From Neopestalotiopsis rosae (taxonomy: Eukaryota > Ascomycota > Sordariomycetes > Amphisphaeriales > Sporocadaceae), in NCBI GenBank assembly GCA_023078685.1, contig JALGAS010000003.1, forward strand, positions 2,232,001-2,296,000: DNA of 64,000 nt, given 5' to 3'. Numbering within the stretch: position 1 is the first letter of the stretch; every line of letters begins with the position of its first letter. Below are positions 10,574 through 21,360 of the stretch, piece after piece. Under the pieces are notes generated by a model. It was not told the origin of the DNA. It did no database searches and saw only the letters and a list, made by a program, of their open reading frames with translations. Made by a program: the position numbers and the translations under genes.

Positions 10574-12052
10574 ATGTCTCAATCTGTATTCGACCTGAAT
10601 AGAGACGAAGACTACGATGACGACTCATATGAAAAGGCAAAAGTCAATGAGAAGACCGAAGTGGTGAAAGCTTGGTTCAGTTCGAGGCTGTCGTATAGTT
10701 ATGAAAGTGTCCTCGGAAGCGGCGCAAATGGTGTCGCCTGGCTGTTGGTCGAAGCCGCACAAGATGGATCGCAAGGCAGGAAGTTCGTGATGAAGCGTGC
10801 TATGGAGGATAAAGACGCGATTAGCCAGCTTCGGAACGAGATCAAGGTCTTGAGACTTCTAGCCGGATCACAGCATATTGTGCAAATCATCCCGTCACTA
10901 GATCTCGAAGATGACGCAGAATTCCGCCGTGAGCTGACGCTCATTACCGAGTACCTGCCCAACGGCACATTGGACCGCCTCATCACTAGACTCGAATCGC
11001 GGTTCAACTACGTACCAAATCGCTTGTTATGGAGAGTCTTCCTATGTTGTAAGTATGTTTCCGTCTCTGGAATATTGCGCCGTTGCTAACCCTCAGACTG
11101 CAGTAATAAAGGCGTCCATTGCTCTAGCTTACCCTCATCAGTCGCGAGGCAACCGTCCTGAAGAATGGCCAAGTGGCACGGCCCTAACTCTGCCTATCGT
11201 TCACGGCGACATACACGCGAAAAATGGTATACTTTAAAGTCTCGTCGTAGCATATGCCACTCCCGCTAATCGTACGGTTGCAGTTGCATTCGGTGAACTC
11301 GACGCTGGAGAACACAACCTCGTGCCGATAGCAAAACTTATCGATTTCGGTTGCGCTGATATATTTGACTTGACTGATGAAGATGAGCAAGTGGCCGAGT
11401 TCCAATTCCTTTGATGTTCGAACTAACAATATGGTCAAGCAAAGGAATATTTAGAGACATGCATTATGCTCGTACAAATACTTTCAACATAGGAGAGGTG
11501 AGTCATGTAGACAAAAACATATGTGTATAGCGCTAACAGCTCTCATTCTTACTTCAGATGATGTATGATCTGATCGGAAAGCACTGGAGTGATATACAGG
11601 AAGGTGATCCCACACGGAGGTTGCAATTTGCAGGAGGAGAGGTAAGTACCTGGCTCTTACAATCTCGGCCCATCTCCTCCTCCTGAATTTCACTGCAGTC
11701 TTGAAGAAGCAGCACGGATGAGCAGTCTATTAAATCATGTAAGCGCACTTGGCTGATTTTATCTTCAAAACTGCAATAGTGCAACACATTTGCCATGACT
11801 CTTTTCCAAGAGAAGAGCAGTAAGACCGAGGACCCATTTCTGGATACGGATTTGGCTGTCTTGGTAGCACGGTGTCTATCTGACAAGGTAGCCACACAAC
11901 CACAGCTGAGCGAATTGGCCGCCAAGGCTTCGAGCGCCATCCAAAACAGGAATTGGGAACACTATTCTAGGCGCCAGTTCGAGAGCGACAATTGGATCAG
12001 GGAGAAGCTCAAAGAAGTGATGTATGACGCCTGGGAGGAAGACGAGGAATAG
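10574..12052 (+). CDS. Divergent protein-kinase-domain protein
   Basis: Proposed exons: 10574-11048, 11104-11226, 11284-11386, 11440-11497, 11558-11645, 11713-11738 and 11780-12052 (about 381 residues). Kinase landmarks run in order: Gly-rich loop GSGANGVAW, the Lys of VMKRA, a hinge-like TEYLPNGTLDRL, catalytic loop HGDIHAKN (Asp and Asn present) and DFG (LIDFGCA). The C-lobe piece NTFNIGEMMYDLIG follows, then an acidic C terminus. All key catalytic residues are present, so it is probably active. Intron 3 keeps frame only with a GC donor (GCAAGT at 11387). The exon 5/6 junction keeps frame only with a weak donor (gtacct at 11646), so that join is uncertain. It resembles the expanded, poorly characterised kinases of filamentous fungi. 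It ends about 400 bp from the convergent DUF7587 gene. Confidence 0.7.
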
Positions 12053-12444
12053 GCAATGGGTAATTTCATGTTGACCGTGCGGCGGTCTGGTGGGCATCAG
12101 ATACATTGCATTGTTTGTGACCGTTTGGCTCGTGCTAGGTGCAATTGTACAGGAATCTACCAAACATGGGTCTAGCAGCTGGCTTTTACACATGAAGAAC
12201 ACTTCCACTCATTATTTGGAAGCTGTTACCATCTAGATGTGCTCCTAAATAATGACTTCCTAGTATTGAATAACGCATAGAATGGTCATGATATCTGAGA
12301 AAACTGTGATTTATTAATCCTCAGTAGTGATCTTATCATCCTCCAAAACTGTCGTTCTCGTCGATAGGATCTCTCGCCATCACGTTTAATGTCAATCTTG
12401 CTCCGACGTCAAGATATTCACGAGTATCGAGGTGATCATCGCCG
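12053..12444. other. Convergent 3' intergenic region
   Basis: About 390 bp between the 3' ends of the kinase-like gene and the first DUF7587 gene. It holds two 3' UTRs; nothing else is supported. Confidence 0.4.
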
Positions 12445-13977
12445 TCAAGGTAGCCATTCATCGTCTTCGTCGTCGTGTGACTCTTCATCGTCAAAATATT
12501 CATCTGACGATGAAAGCCTTGACGATGATGAATATTCTGATGACGAAGAATATTCATCGTCAGAGAAACTTTCTTGGTTGGAGTAGTCATCATCGTCAAG
12601 AGGATCCTCATCGTGACGGGAACTGTCGTCGTGAAGGGGCTCATCAGTATGACGAGAATCATGGTCGTCAAGTGAATTCTCATCTCTGGAGGAATCTTCG
12701 TCGTCGACCTCATTGGTAAGGTCTATAATTACCGGGGTAGGCTGCGCTTGTACTTGGAAAGCTCGCTGTTCGAGGGCAGTGAGCAAATCATTCATGAATC
12801 TGAATCCTGGCATGTATCGTGACGGAGTCAATGGATTAGCCAACAAGCCGGGGCCAACAATGGGCATCTTTGGTATCTTTAGCGATTTGAGCTCTTGTGA
12901 CCAAAGTATTGCCATAGAATCTGTGACTTCTGAAGTGGGCGTTAGTTGCCCCTGCCGACAGAAATGTACGCCTAGCACAGCAGCCGCTACAGCCAAAGCG
13001 ACATCCGGGCTCTGGTCTTTCGGATGTTTGAACAGCTCGCCAATCTTTTTCGCAGCAACAGTGGCAGCTTTTGTCGACATGAGGCCGCTTTCTGTAGAAT
13101 GGCTGTAGAAAGTAGGGACCCCAGGGAAGCCGATTTTGCTGATGTCTTTGATTGATACACACCGAAAGGCAACTCCTGTGACGGGGCCGTAGACCAGCCA
13201 TTCCTCCTCAAAGCAATCTTCTGTGAGACCAGCACTAAACATATCCATCGTGTGATGTACCTCTACGTGAGGTTCCATGCGTCGAGTATCGAGCAAGGCG
13301 ATATGTGAATTCATCTTCTCGCTGTACCAATCATTGCCAGAGAATTTTAAAGCAGTGTTCAGATCAGCAGACCATGAACTAAATTGACTATCCCCATGGG
13401 AGAACGCCAGATGTCCATCAATCATAGATTTGATATCCCCGATGTCATACATGGTCGTGGGCGTTTGTCCTTCGAGAAATCCATGTGGAGTAATACCGTT
13501 TTTGCTGTTCAGTCCAGGATGACCGCCACCGGAGCCAGAGTGAAAGCCACGGAAGAAGAATCGCGGAAGAGTACTGCGGCGAGCTAACAATGAATTGTGA
13601 GAAACATATGAGTAGTAGAGTAACCATGGAAAAGACTCACAATCAAGATAGGCTTTTGCTTTTTGTAACGTCGGATTGCGGAGCCATGGCTCGGTTTTCT
13701 CCGGCCCATGAGTCTTGATCTTCTTTGTTAAGGGCTCTGGGATTTCCGTCACTTTAGTCTTATAACCCTGAGGACTGTTCTCCTTCTGTGTTTTCTTCTT
13801 CGCCATCGATGCTTTACTCGCGCATGGTACCGTCTGGCTAGCAGAGCTTGAATCTCCAGTGAACTCGAACATGGGCTCGAATTTAATCCGCCCATCGCGC
13901 TTCGAGGGCGCCCAATTCTGACAGACGTAGAACTCGGGATCGCTGTACTGGTACGGGCAGTGATTCTTGAGACTCAT
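12445..13977 (-). CDS. DUF7587-family protein A with acidic Ser/Asp-rich tail
   Basis: Two exons on the minus strand, 13641-13977 and 12445-13583, separated by a 57-nt GTGAGT...TTAG intron (a multiple of three, so the frame reads through it). The spliced product has 491 residues. No signal peptide; residues about 55-100 are Lys-rich and possibly nuclear. The core (about 117-310) matches the fungal DUF7587 family as I recall it: FFFRGFHSGSG (R124), GITPHGFLEG, FSSWSADLNTAL (S181-S184), a beta-strand IALLDTR, and an E-x-E (238-240) followed by WLVYGPV. This Arg / S-x-S / E-x-E order recalls R-S-E ADP-ribosyltransferases (inference). A second helical region spans about 315-430. The last 95 residues are a low-complexity Asp/Ser/Glu tail. 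Gene B is its paralog with an intron at the same place and phase. Confidence 0.8.
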   Translation of the reverse strand: MSLKNHCPYQYSDPEFYVCQNWAPSKRDGRIKFEPMFEFTGDSSSASQTVPCASKASMAKKKTQKENSPQGYKTKVTEIPEPLTKKIKTHGPEKTEPWLRNPTLQKAKAYLDCESFPWLLYYSYVSHNSLLARRSTLPRFFFRGFHSGSGGGHPGLNSKNGITPHGFLEGQTPTTMYDIGDIKSMIDGHLAFSHGDSQFSSWSADLNTALKFSGNDWYSEKMNSHIALLDTRRMEPHVEVHHTMDMFSAGLTEDCFEEEWLVYGPVTGVAFRCVSIKDISKIGFPGVPTFYSHSTESGLMSTKAATVAAKKIGELFKHPKDQSPDVALAVAAAVLGVHFCRQGQLTPTSEVTDSMAILWSQELKSLKIPKMPIVGPGLLANPLTPSRYMPGFRFMNDLLTALEQRAFQVQAQPTPVIIDLTNEVDDEDSSRDENSLDDHDSRHTDEPLHDDSSRHDEDPLDDDDYSNQESFSDDEYSSSSEYSSSSRLSSSDEYFDDEESHDDEDDEWLP

Positions 13978-14549
13978 GATCAGTAAAAAAGGAACTTCTG
14001 CACCTAGTAGAACTCAATTTATTAGATATGTGTCAAGGGAGTCGTGTTCTTACCTTGTGTGCCATCCTGGATGCTGTGTTCTGTATGCTTGTTTCTCAAT
14101 CTGATGATCCCAATCGTGATGCGTAAAAAAAATAAATGGAAAACGCGATTGAGCATCTTAAATCTTAACTAGACCAAGAGGATGCCTTAGACAACGCACG
14201 CGTTTCTTGACAATTACTGGCCTGAGAAAGATGCTCGAGGACAATGGGGATGGTCTGGCAGCGGAAACCTGGGGGTCTCGAATTTGGACAATCTGAGACT
14301 CCTCCAAGCATTTGCCTGGCCTTTGCGCCTCGACTTTCATTTGGTACATCATTCCCGCGGTGTATGCCGAATCACTTTACTGGAATCGACCAGCAGAACT
14401 TTTGCTCGAAGTGAAACGCCGTCCACTGGATGTCCCCAAGGTCCTCATTGTTTACGAGAAGTTTTCTCACACATTACAGCGAAGATTATCTCGTATTGAT
14501 TATGTATCCATATAACACTTCCATTCGCCGATTTCAAGATCTTCTCAGA
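13978..14549. other. Intergenic between the two DUF7587 paralogs
   Basis: About 570 bp holding the promoter of paralog A and the 3' UTR of paralog B (tandem, both minus). Small overlapping ORFs show no domain. Confidence 0.4.
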
Positions 14550-15811
14550 CTATGTTTCCATTCCAACAGCACGGTCTCCAAGGGCTGCGAGCAATGTAAT
14601 CATGAACTTCAAACCTGAAAGACTTCGGGGCATTGGCGTTCGGGGATTGACCAAGAGACCGGTGCCGATGCGCGCCCCTCTTGAGTTCTGCACAATTTTG
14701 AGCTCTCTCGACAGCGCTCTTTCTACAGGATCGACAAGGCACAAACTTACAGAACTTTCATGTCCTAAGAAGTGCAAGCTGAGTACAGCGGCCGTGATTG
14801 TGATAGAAATATCAAGGCTCTGGTCTTTTTTGCGTTTAAAAAGCTTACCGATATCTGTCGCGGTCTTGACAGCGGCGTCTGTGGTGAGTTGTACGATTGA
14901 CTTGTGCCAGTATTGCCGATCGTGAGGTGCAAATCTGTGAGAGAACCCAACCTTCGCGATGTCACTCGTAGAGACGCATCGGAAAGCAATCCCAGAAATT
15001 GGGCCGTACGCTAACCACTCGTGCTCATACGTATCATCTGCAATATTAACATCGAACAGGTCGGGCACGTGGTGTACTTGCACGTGAGATTCCATTAGTC
15101 GAGTATCCAGTACGGCAATGTAAGAAGTATTGTTTCCTCTAGAGAAACGAAGAGCCGTCCCTAAGTCAGCAGACCACGAACTGAAGCATGTTTGAATGTA
15201 ATGCCCATTGAGATGTCCAATCACCATATCGCGCAGACATGGGATATTATACATGCTAGTAGGCGTAGATCCGTCGAGAAATGCATGTGGGGTTATTCCT
15301 TTTGTGTTGTTAAGTCGGTCGTTTGCCTGGTAGTCGCTACCAGACTTGGCATGGAATCCACGAAAGAGATATCGCGGCAGACGGTTTTGACGAGCTGTTG
15401 GGGTCGTTATTAGCCTTCTCAAAGACAATGATCTAGAATTGTTCTTCATTTACCATCAAGGAATGTTTCCAGACTTGCCAACGATATTGCTCCCAACCCA
15501 CTCAATGACGTTTCATGCATGTGCCGAGTCAATTCCTTTACGTCAGTTGTTCTGACCTTTTTCGAGCTTGGCTCTGTGTCTTCCGCGTCTTCATCAGTCT
15601 CCTCTGGGTATCTGACCCTTTTGGTCCTTGTTCCGAATTTTCCATGTTTGGAATATTTTGTGATACGGGGAGTATCCGATCCTGCTTCAAAGACAAAGAC
15701 AGCTTCTTTGCTTTTACCGTGTTCCCATATTTCACCCTCCATCTTCGCAGATCGACTTCTCTTCTTAGACTTACTAAATGCCGAGTCTTTTTTTACCTGG
15801 TATCTGGCCAT
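14550..15811 (-). CDS. DUF7587-family protein B
   Basis: Two exons, 15454-15811 and 14550-15394, joined across a 59-nt GTAAAT...CAACAG intron; 400 residues. The start is the first ATG (MARYQ) at 15811; the frame upstream offers only a GTG. The N-terminal 115 residues are basic and acidic by turns (KSKKRSRSAK; KKVR) and could carry nuclear localisation signals. The core parallels paralog A: LFRGFHAKSG (R131), GITPHAFLDG, FSSWSADLGTAL (S191-S194), IAVLDTR and YEHEW (E-x-E at 243-245) followed by LAYGPI. The shared intron position and phase show A and B arose by gene duplication. B lacks the acidic tail of A. If DUF7587 is an ADP-ribosyltransferase fold, both keep the residues needed for NAD binding and transfer; no activity is established here. 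Confidence 0.8.
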
Positions 15812-17746
15812 CTTGTCTTTCTTGTGTCTTATTTGCTCGATGAATAGATGGGTCACTGTGACGGTGGTGATGATATGTGTTCAGACTTTCAAACATGCAC
15901 GATCTTGAACGTTTTATAGCCTCACTCGTGTATGGGATGCTTCAGACAATAAACTCAACCTCAAACAATAGATATGCATTGTTCTTCCAAAAGTCTATAC
16001 CATAGTGTCTTGTGAAGAAGCCTCGAATACCCAGATTTGAGTCGAACAGCGTCCGTGGTGTTCTGACGAAACATTCCGGTTGCTCAAGCTTTGTCTATTT
16101 TTTTATGAACATACAAGACATACATTTCTTTCGTCAAGCAACTCAGACACACGATACGTCTCGAGGAATCGCACAGCGCATATTCAACTTCAAACCCCTC
16201 AGAATTGACACAGAGCACACGGGAGCTTTGTACCGAGTCACAATAATTAGAGGTAATGTTGTAAGAATATTTACCTAGCCATGTAGTATGACACCTTAAT
16301 CGCTCAACTAAGCGACATTTTGACCTTTCGCATGTTCAATGATAACCATCTGTGATGATTTCATAATGCGAAACTATATGGTCCTCAATACTACCAAGTC
16401 TTACCATTAATTCAATGGAACATTGTGGAAAGCAACTTTGTACGCCTTCGGACACTATGACAATGAGCAAGACTTCGGCATATCATTGTTGACATGAGAC
16501 GTTGCCTCAGGCATCCATATGAATCTTTATTTAGCAGGATCGCTTCGGTCACGTATCTTGGTACCCCCTTGCAGGAAGCACATCAAGGCAGCAATATGGG
16601 CGAAGTCGTCGCCCGAACTTCCCGCCCCCATGTCACCTTTTGGTGGTATGGCTCGACCCAGGTTCCTGGTAAGTCCAACGGTGGGCTTGCCTCTCGGCGG
16701 ACCGCAGTCATATCCCGGCCGACTATACATCTAGCATGGGCTGATTGGATCTCAGGCGCCGGGAAACCCGGGCAGTTGCATTTCTTGCCACACCGCTTGC
16801 CATCTCGCTGCCTCTGCTCATTGTGCCAATATATCATGCCAATAAACTCAAGGGTATTCTGCAATTCATTTGACGGTGGATGCATTTCATTTCGCTCAGT
16901 TCAAGTAAGCCTCGGTTAGGCTCTTCCGTCGGGAGATAACCGACGCGTCATCATGCCAATAGACCCTCTACGCTTAAATGTATTGCTTTCCGATTGTCCA
17001 ACATGTGAAAAAAGCTTAACTTCGCAAGTTCGTCTCTACCAATCATTCCAGGCCCATTTCAAAATATCGACATGAAGCGAAATTTCTCGAAATATTCTGA
17101 GTCTTGGCATTTTGGATGCGGCGCTTATAGTATAAAAATATAGTCATGATTTGTACAACCGCCAAACCTGACCCCTGCAAACGATCTAAGAAATGTCGTC
17201 AGCACTAGACATTCAAGACATACCATATGGATCGATCCCTCCCACACCAACAGAATCGAGGGATGAGAAATCGGTACTCAAGTGTGGCGTCAGGGATGCG
17301 CCGAAGCGAACGTTGGCGCAGCCACACCAAGATGACTGGCAATGCTCAAATCATATGTTCATACAAAATGTCGGTTCTACTTGGCACTCTACCGCGCTGT
17401 GCCGCCCGTAGGGGTTCTTCTAGAAATAGATGGGCATGCGACAAAGCTGATGGTCTTTCCATCGGTCATTAGGCTCTTTAATTGGTGGGATTTCGAGCAG
17501 GTACAAACATCTTGGCCATCTCGCTTGCGCCGTTATTTACATATAGAAATACAAATACAAAATGACAATCAGCTTATTATCCAAAGTTGTGTATATAGTG
17601 ATGAAAAGAAAAGAAGTCCTCCTTCTGCACAGTGATTGGGCTGCTACAGATCCCTTGTCCGACTCAGTCTTGCTAAGAGAACTCGCAATAGAATGGAAAG
17701 CATCATGTCTCGCGATCCGACCTTCCGAGAGTATCTCATAAATTGG
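15812..17746. other. Long stretch without a supported gene
   Basis: About 1.9 kb with the promoter of DUF7587 gene B and the 3' side of the small secreted-protein gene. Several ORFs of 60-140 codons exist on both strands, but they overlap one another, show no domain or codon bias, and lack sensible start contexts. No tRNA or element ends seen. Confidence 0.4.
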
Positions 17747-18439
17747 CTAAGAAGAAGAATCATCGTCGTCGTCGTCTGTCATCAACATGACTGGCACGCT
17801 GTCCGACTTTGAGCTGCCTTCAGTATTCCACACCAGGTTCCAGTACCCGTTAGATGTATTCTGGGCCCAGAACTTGGACTGCAGGGAGTCTCCGGACGAG
17901 AACATGATATCGTGACCATACAGGACAAAGCCCTCGGTAGCGGCACCGTCGGGAATGCTGCCGTTGACCGTGAAGCCGCTTTGCGCAAAATCGGCGTCGG
18001 GGAGTATGTAGAAACTGGCCGCGTCTTCGGTCACGTTGGCCGATGCGTTATGAGGCACGCTGAAGGAGACGTTCCATGCGAGAGCGCCATCAGTGTCAAC
18101 CGTCCCTGGTAATGAGAGGCATGATCAGTATTTTGGGGAGTAGATGACTGGTATTCCTTGGCCGGATGTACTTACACGAGGCCTCGAACAACTCTGAGTT
18201 GTCATTCTTGGGGTTGGCGATGACGGCGAAACCTGGAGTCTCTATTAGCCCTATTTCGGTCTTTTTGTTTCAAAGCGGTTATGCTCACCATCTGTGTCAG
18301 CATATACGGCAAACCCGGTGATGTTCTCGCCATAGGCAAGCACCCGCCTTCCGGTCTGTATAGAACGTCTCTCGTGTGGTGCAGCAGTAACGCTAGCCAC
18401 CAACACTGGGAGAAGCCAGCAGATACCCTTGAACAACAT
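17747..18439 (-). CDS. Small secreted protein of unknown function
   Basis: Three exons, 18289-18439, 18176-18232 and 17747-18105, give 188 residues with all phases consistent. A signal peptide (MLFKGICWLLPVLVASVTAA) is followed by HERR, a possible Kex2-type processing site. The mature part is beta-strand rich, with repeated Asp/Asn/Ser and several N-x-S/T sites (NVSF, NASANVT), and ends in a poly-Asp/Ser tail. Only a couple of cysteines appear and all lie in the signal peptide, so it is not a disulfide-rich effector type. I do not recognise a family. It is transcribed away from the laccase across a long shared intergenic region. Confidence 0.75.
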
Positions 18440-21360
18440 ATTCGCGTGGTACAGGACAAAAGTTCAGAAGATGAGACAAGAGAACAGAAGAAGCTCGAAC
18501 TTCGGAACGAACTATACAGAGAAGGCACCGCACAAATCTTGGGATACGATCAGAAGAATATCAATACAATATCAATATATGACTCTTGCACCATACAATG
18601 AAATTAATTGAATTCCTAGTGCAACATGCTACATAATATTCTGCGCAGAACCACGACGCTTCGGAGTCCAGCCAGGGAAATCTGCCGCCATGGCGAATCC
18701 TCGAATGCAGGACCAGCAGGTTGTCTTGCGCGTCCATTTCAATAGAAAAGTGGAGTAGAGAACCGCTATAGTATAACCGCCGATCATCCCTCCGACCCCG
18801 ACCCCCTCCCATCAACTCTCGCACGGATGTCGGGCGTTTGGCCGTGGACAAGGACCGCTGTCGCGAATAATGGGACCACACTGGAGTTTTTTCTCTTTGC
18901 GGGTCCTGTTTTGCGGTAAGCGACAAGGCTGATAGGTTGCTTTGGTGCTACCTTGGCTACCTTCTTTACTGCCAGCTGCACGTACAAATAATTCTCCGTA
19001 CGTCTGCATAATACTTTGGGGGGGATCTGTGCGACTTGTGGCCCCTGGCATCGTGCAGGAGCTTACGCAGCCTCGTAAAGTCCCGGCGGGTGCATTCAGT
19101 TGTGGCTTTTTTCCAGTCCATTGCCTGTATTCCATCTGCAAACGTTTTAGTCACCATTCAGTCGCCTATCTGGATCCCCAGTAACCCCTCCAATGACCGC
19201 TTTGAGAATATCAGCCTCTTCTGAAACGGGTGACAGGGCCGAACGACCAGGCTCATGGCCCCCTGGAGAGCCGCATGGTCTCGACGATGGACCTAGATCT
19301 ACAAAACGTTTTCAGTCCCCCGGTAATCCGATAGAGGAGAATATGACGCAATGGTTCGGTTGTTTTTACCACTATCGTCCACGGAAAAGCTATAGAAACA
19401 GACATACCTAACCTCGTTTGGGAGAATGCCCCCCCAATATTACTGCAAATGTAAGTAATAATATGTTATACTCTAATTAGTCTATCCGGATCCGAAATCT
19501 AAATCAACTCTAAGTTAACCGCTCGCATGACCCGCCAGCTGAATAAATGCTTGGCTTTGACATTGCGATAGAGATATCAATTCGGACAATCCCCGGCAAA
19601 GATGCTGCCTGCCGGCTTGTTGGTAGTAAACAAAAGTACGAAGGAGCAGTTGGATAATACGGGCTTGGCCACATGAGCATGCTGCAATCACCAATAGCAT
19701 CAATCATGATGCCGGCCGGATGTTCCGGGGCATGGAGTCGCTGTGGTCAGCACTTATTTCTTAGTGCAAGAATAATTGGTCGCCATACGTGAACACAGCC
19801 ATTGCATACCGTACGTTCTGTGTATACTCTGCTCCGTACTACATAAGCGTAATAATTCTATTGACTGTGCTGATAGCACAAAATTACCATGTCTGGGGTT
19901 TTCTGGAAATTCGCCAAATTAAGACGACGACCAGGTTCTGCTATTGGTTGGCTATATCCGCTGACAACATGACAACTTGGCCATGGAGCGGTGGAATTAG
20001 CGACATGAGGCTGAACGAACCCGGCTCCATCTCATTCGTTCGTTTAATGTCCTGGGCAAGCTAACATACTTGTTTTGTGAGTCAGTTGCAGGATCCTCCA
20101 TCTCACTGCGTGAGTCTTGTAGGGCGTCAGGCGTCTAGTATCTGCGGGTATGTGGGGGCATGCTCCGACTGTCCTTCTCGTAGGTCCGCTCCTATCTCTG
20201 ATGATATGGATTCCTACAGATCTTTTCGGGTCCGTAGACGTGTACGAGTTCCATTTGCTCTTCTCGGACTTTTTCGGATTGTTCTAGGTCGGGTCTAATT
20301 GGCCATTGCTCGTATCCAAGAAAGAGCCTGGAGCTTGTGTGATCCCAAAATAAAATCCGCGTCTAAAGCTTGACGATCCTCCACCCTTTTCGTTATGCTT
20401 ACCTTGCTAGGGGCCCCCCAGTCTCCAGAGTCCAGATACCTAGCCCTGCGGGTCAACGCTACTACTGCTGGTAGGGCTTGGCAAGGGCTCTGTTCGCGGT
20501 CGCCTTGACGAGAAGATCTCTGCATCTCTAAGGAGTCGGAAGAAAAGAAACAAAATCCAAAGTCAATTTTGCTGCTTGTAGTATCAAGCACACGTGGGAC
20601 TAATGCAACAAATCGGGATATTCAACCTCATTCTGCAAACTCCAGGATAATATTGACTACGCGTCCATCGGCCGATAGTTTGCTTCAGGTGAGTATACAG
20701 AGTCGATATATGTAAGTGTGAAGTTACATGGGCGTTGGGACCGGCGGAGTTGCAACGCGCGTCTTACAATAGTATCTGCAAAACATCATCTGAGGCTTTT
20801 CTTCTCGAGCCTTTCAGGCGCAGTGATGCCATGCTGACAAGAAAACAAACAAGCACCTCAGAGGCTCCATCGCGGGTCCCCCATCTTACGCTCGGTTCGC
20901 AGCACCCGCCGAAAAAGACGGTCGAAGGTCGACTATCATACCACGAGCTGACATGACCCAGTTCGACCTTGCATGTATCTACTTCAAGGATTTTCGATAG
21001 TCTGCTCGCATACCACGTGGACGAACCAGTCATGCTACCTAGGCATAACCGCCGCTGCCCTCGGGCTATAGTCTCGGACTAAGTTGCACCTCGTACCGAT
21101 CGCCTATCCAAAAGAGCCATGTTCACATACACGAAGTGGCTTGTTGCAAGGCACAATGGATCGTCGGTCAGGGTCCGCAAAAGTCTATGGTCAGTACACA
21201 GCTATTTCTTTGATATCAAGACCTAAACTATATATCTCGTGATGATCTTCCTTCATGGTCTCTAAACATTGTATCGATATACATTGAACACAGTTTTATA
21301 TGTCTCTTTCTTAGATCTTGTTTGCCATCATTAGTCACTCGCTCTTGGGATCTCCTCGTC
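18440..21360. other. Long divergent intergenic region before the laccase
   Basis: About 2.9 kb between divergent genes. It contains the promoters of both; a TATA-like CTATATATC at about 21227-21236 lies roughly 130 bp before the laccase ATG. ORFs up to 121 codons occur on both strands but overlap and show no domains. I see no transposon ends or coding remnants I can name, although the length is unusual for this window. Confidence 0.4.

Noticed and set aside
11558..11780. Frameshift in the kinase-like gene
   Set aside because: The obvious donor GTAAGT at 11642 leads to a stop, but a donor four bases downstream with a CAG acceptor keeps frame. The join stays uncertain, so no pseudogene is claimed.
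16494..16919. 141-codon plus-strand ORF in the gene-poor stretch
   Set aside because: Matched by equally long ORFs on the other strand, no domain, no convincing start context or codon bias.
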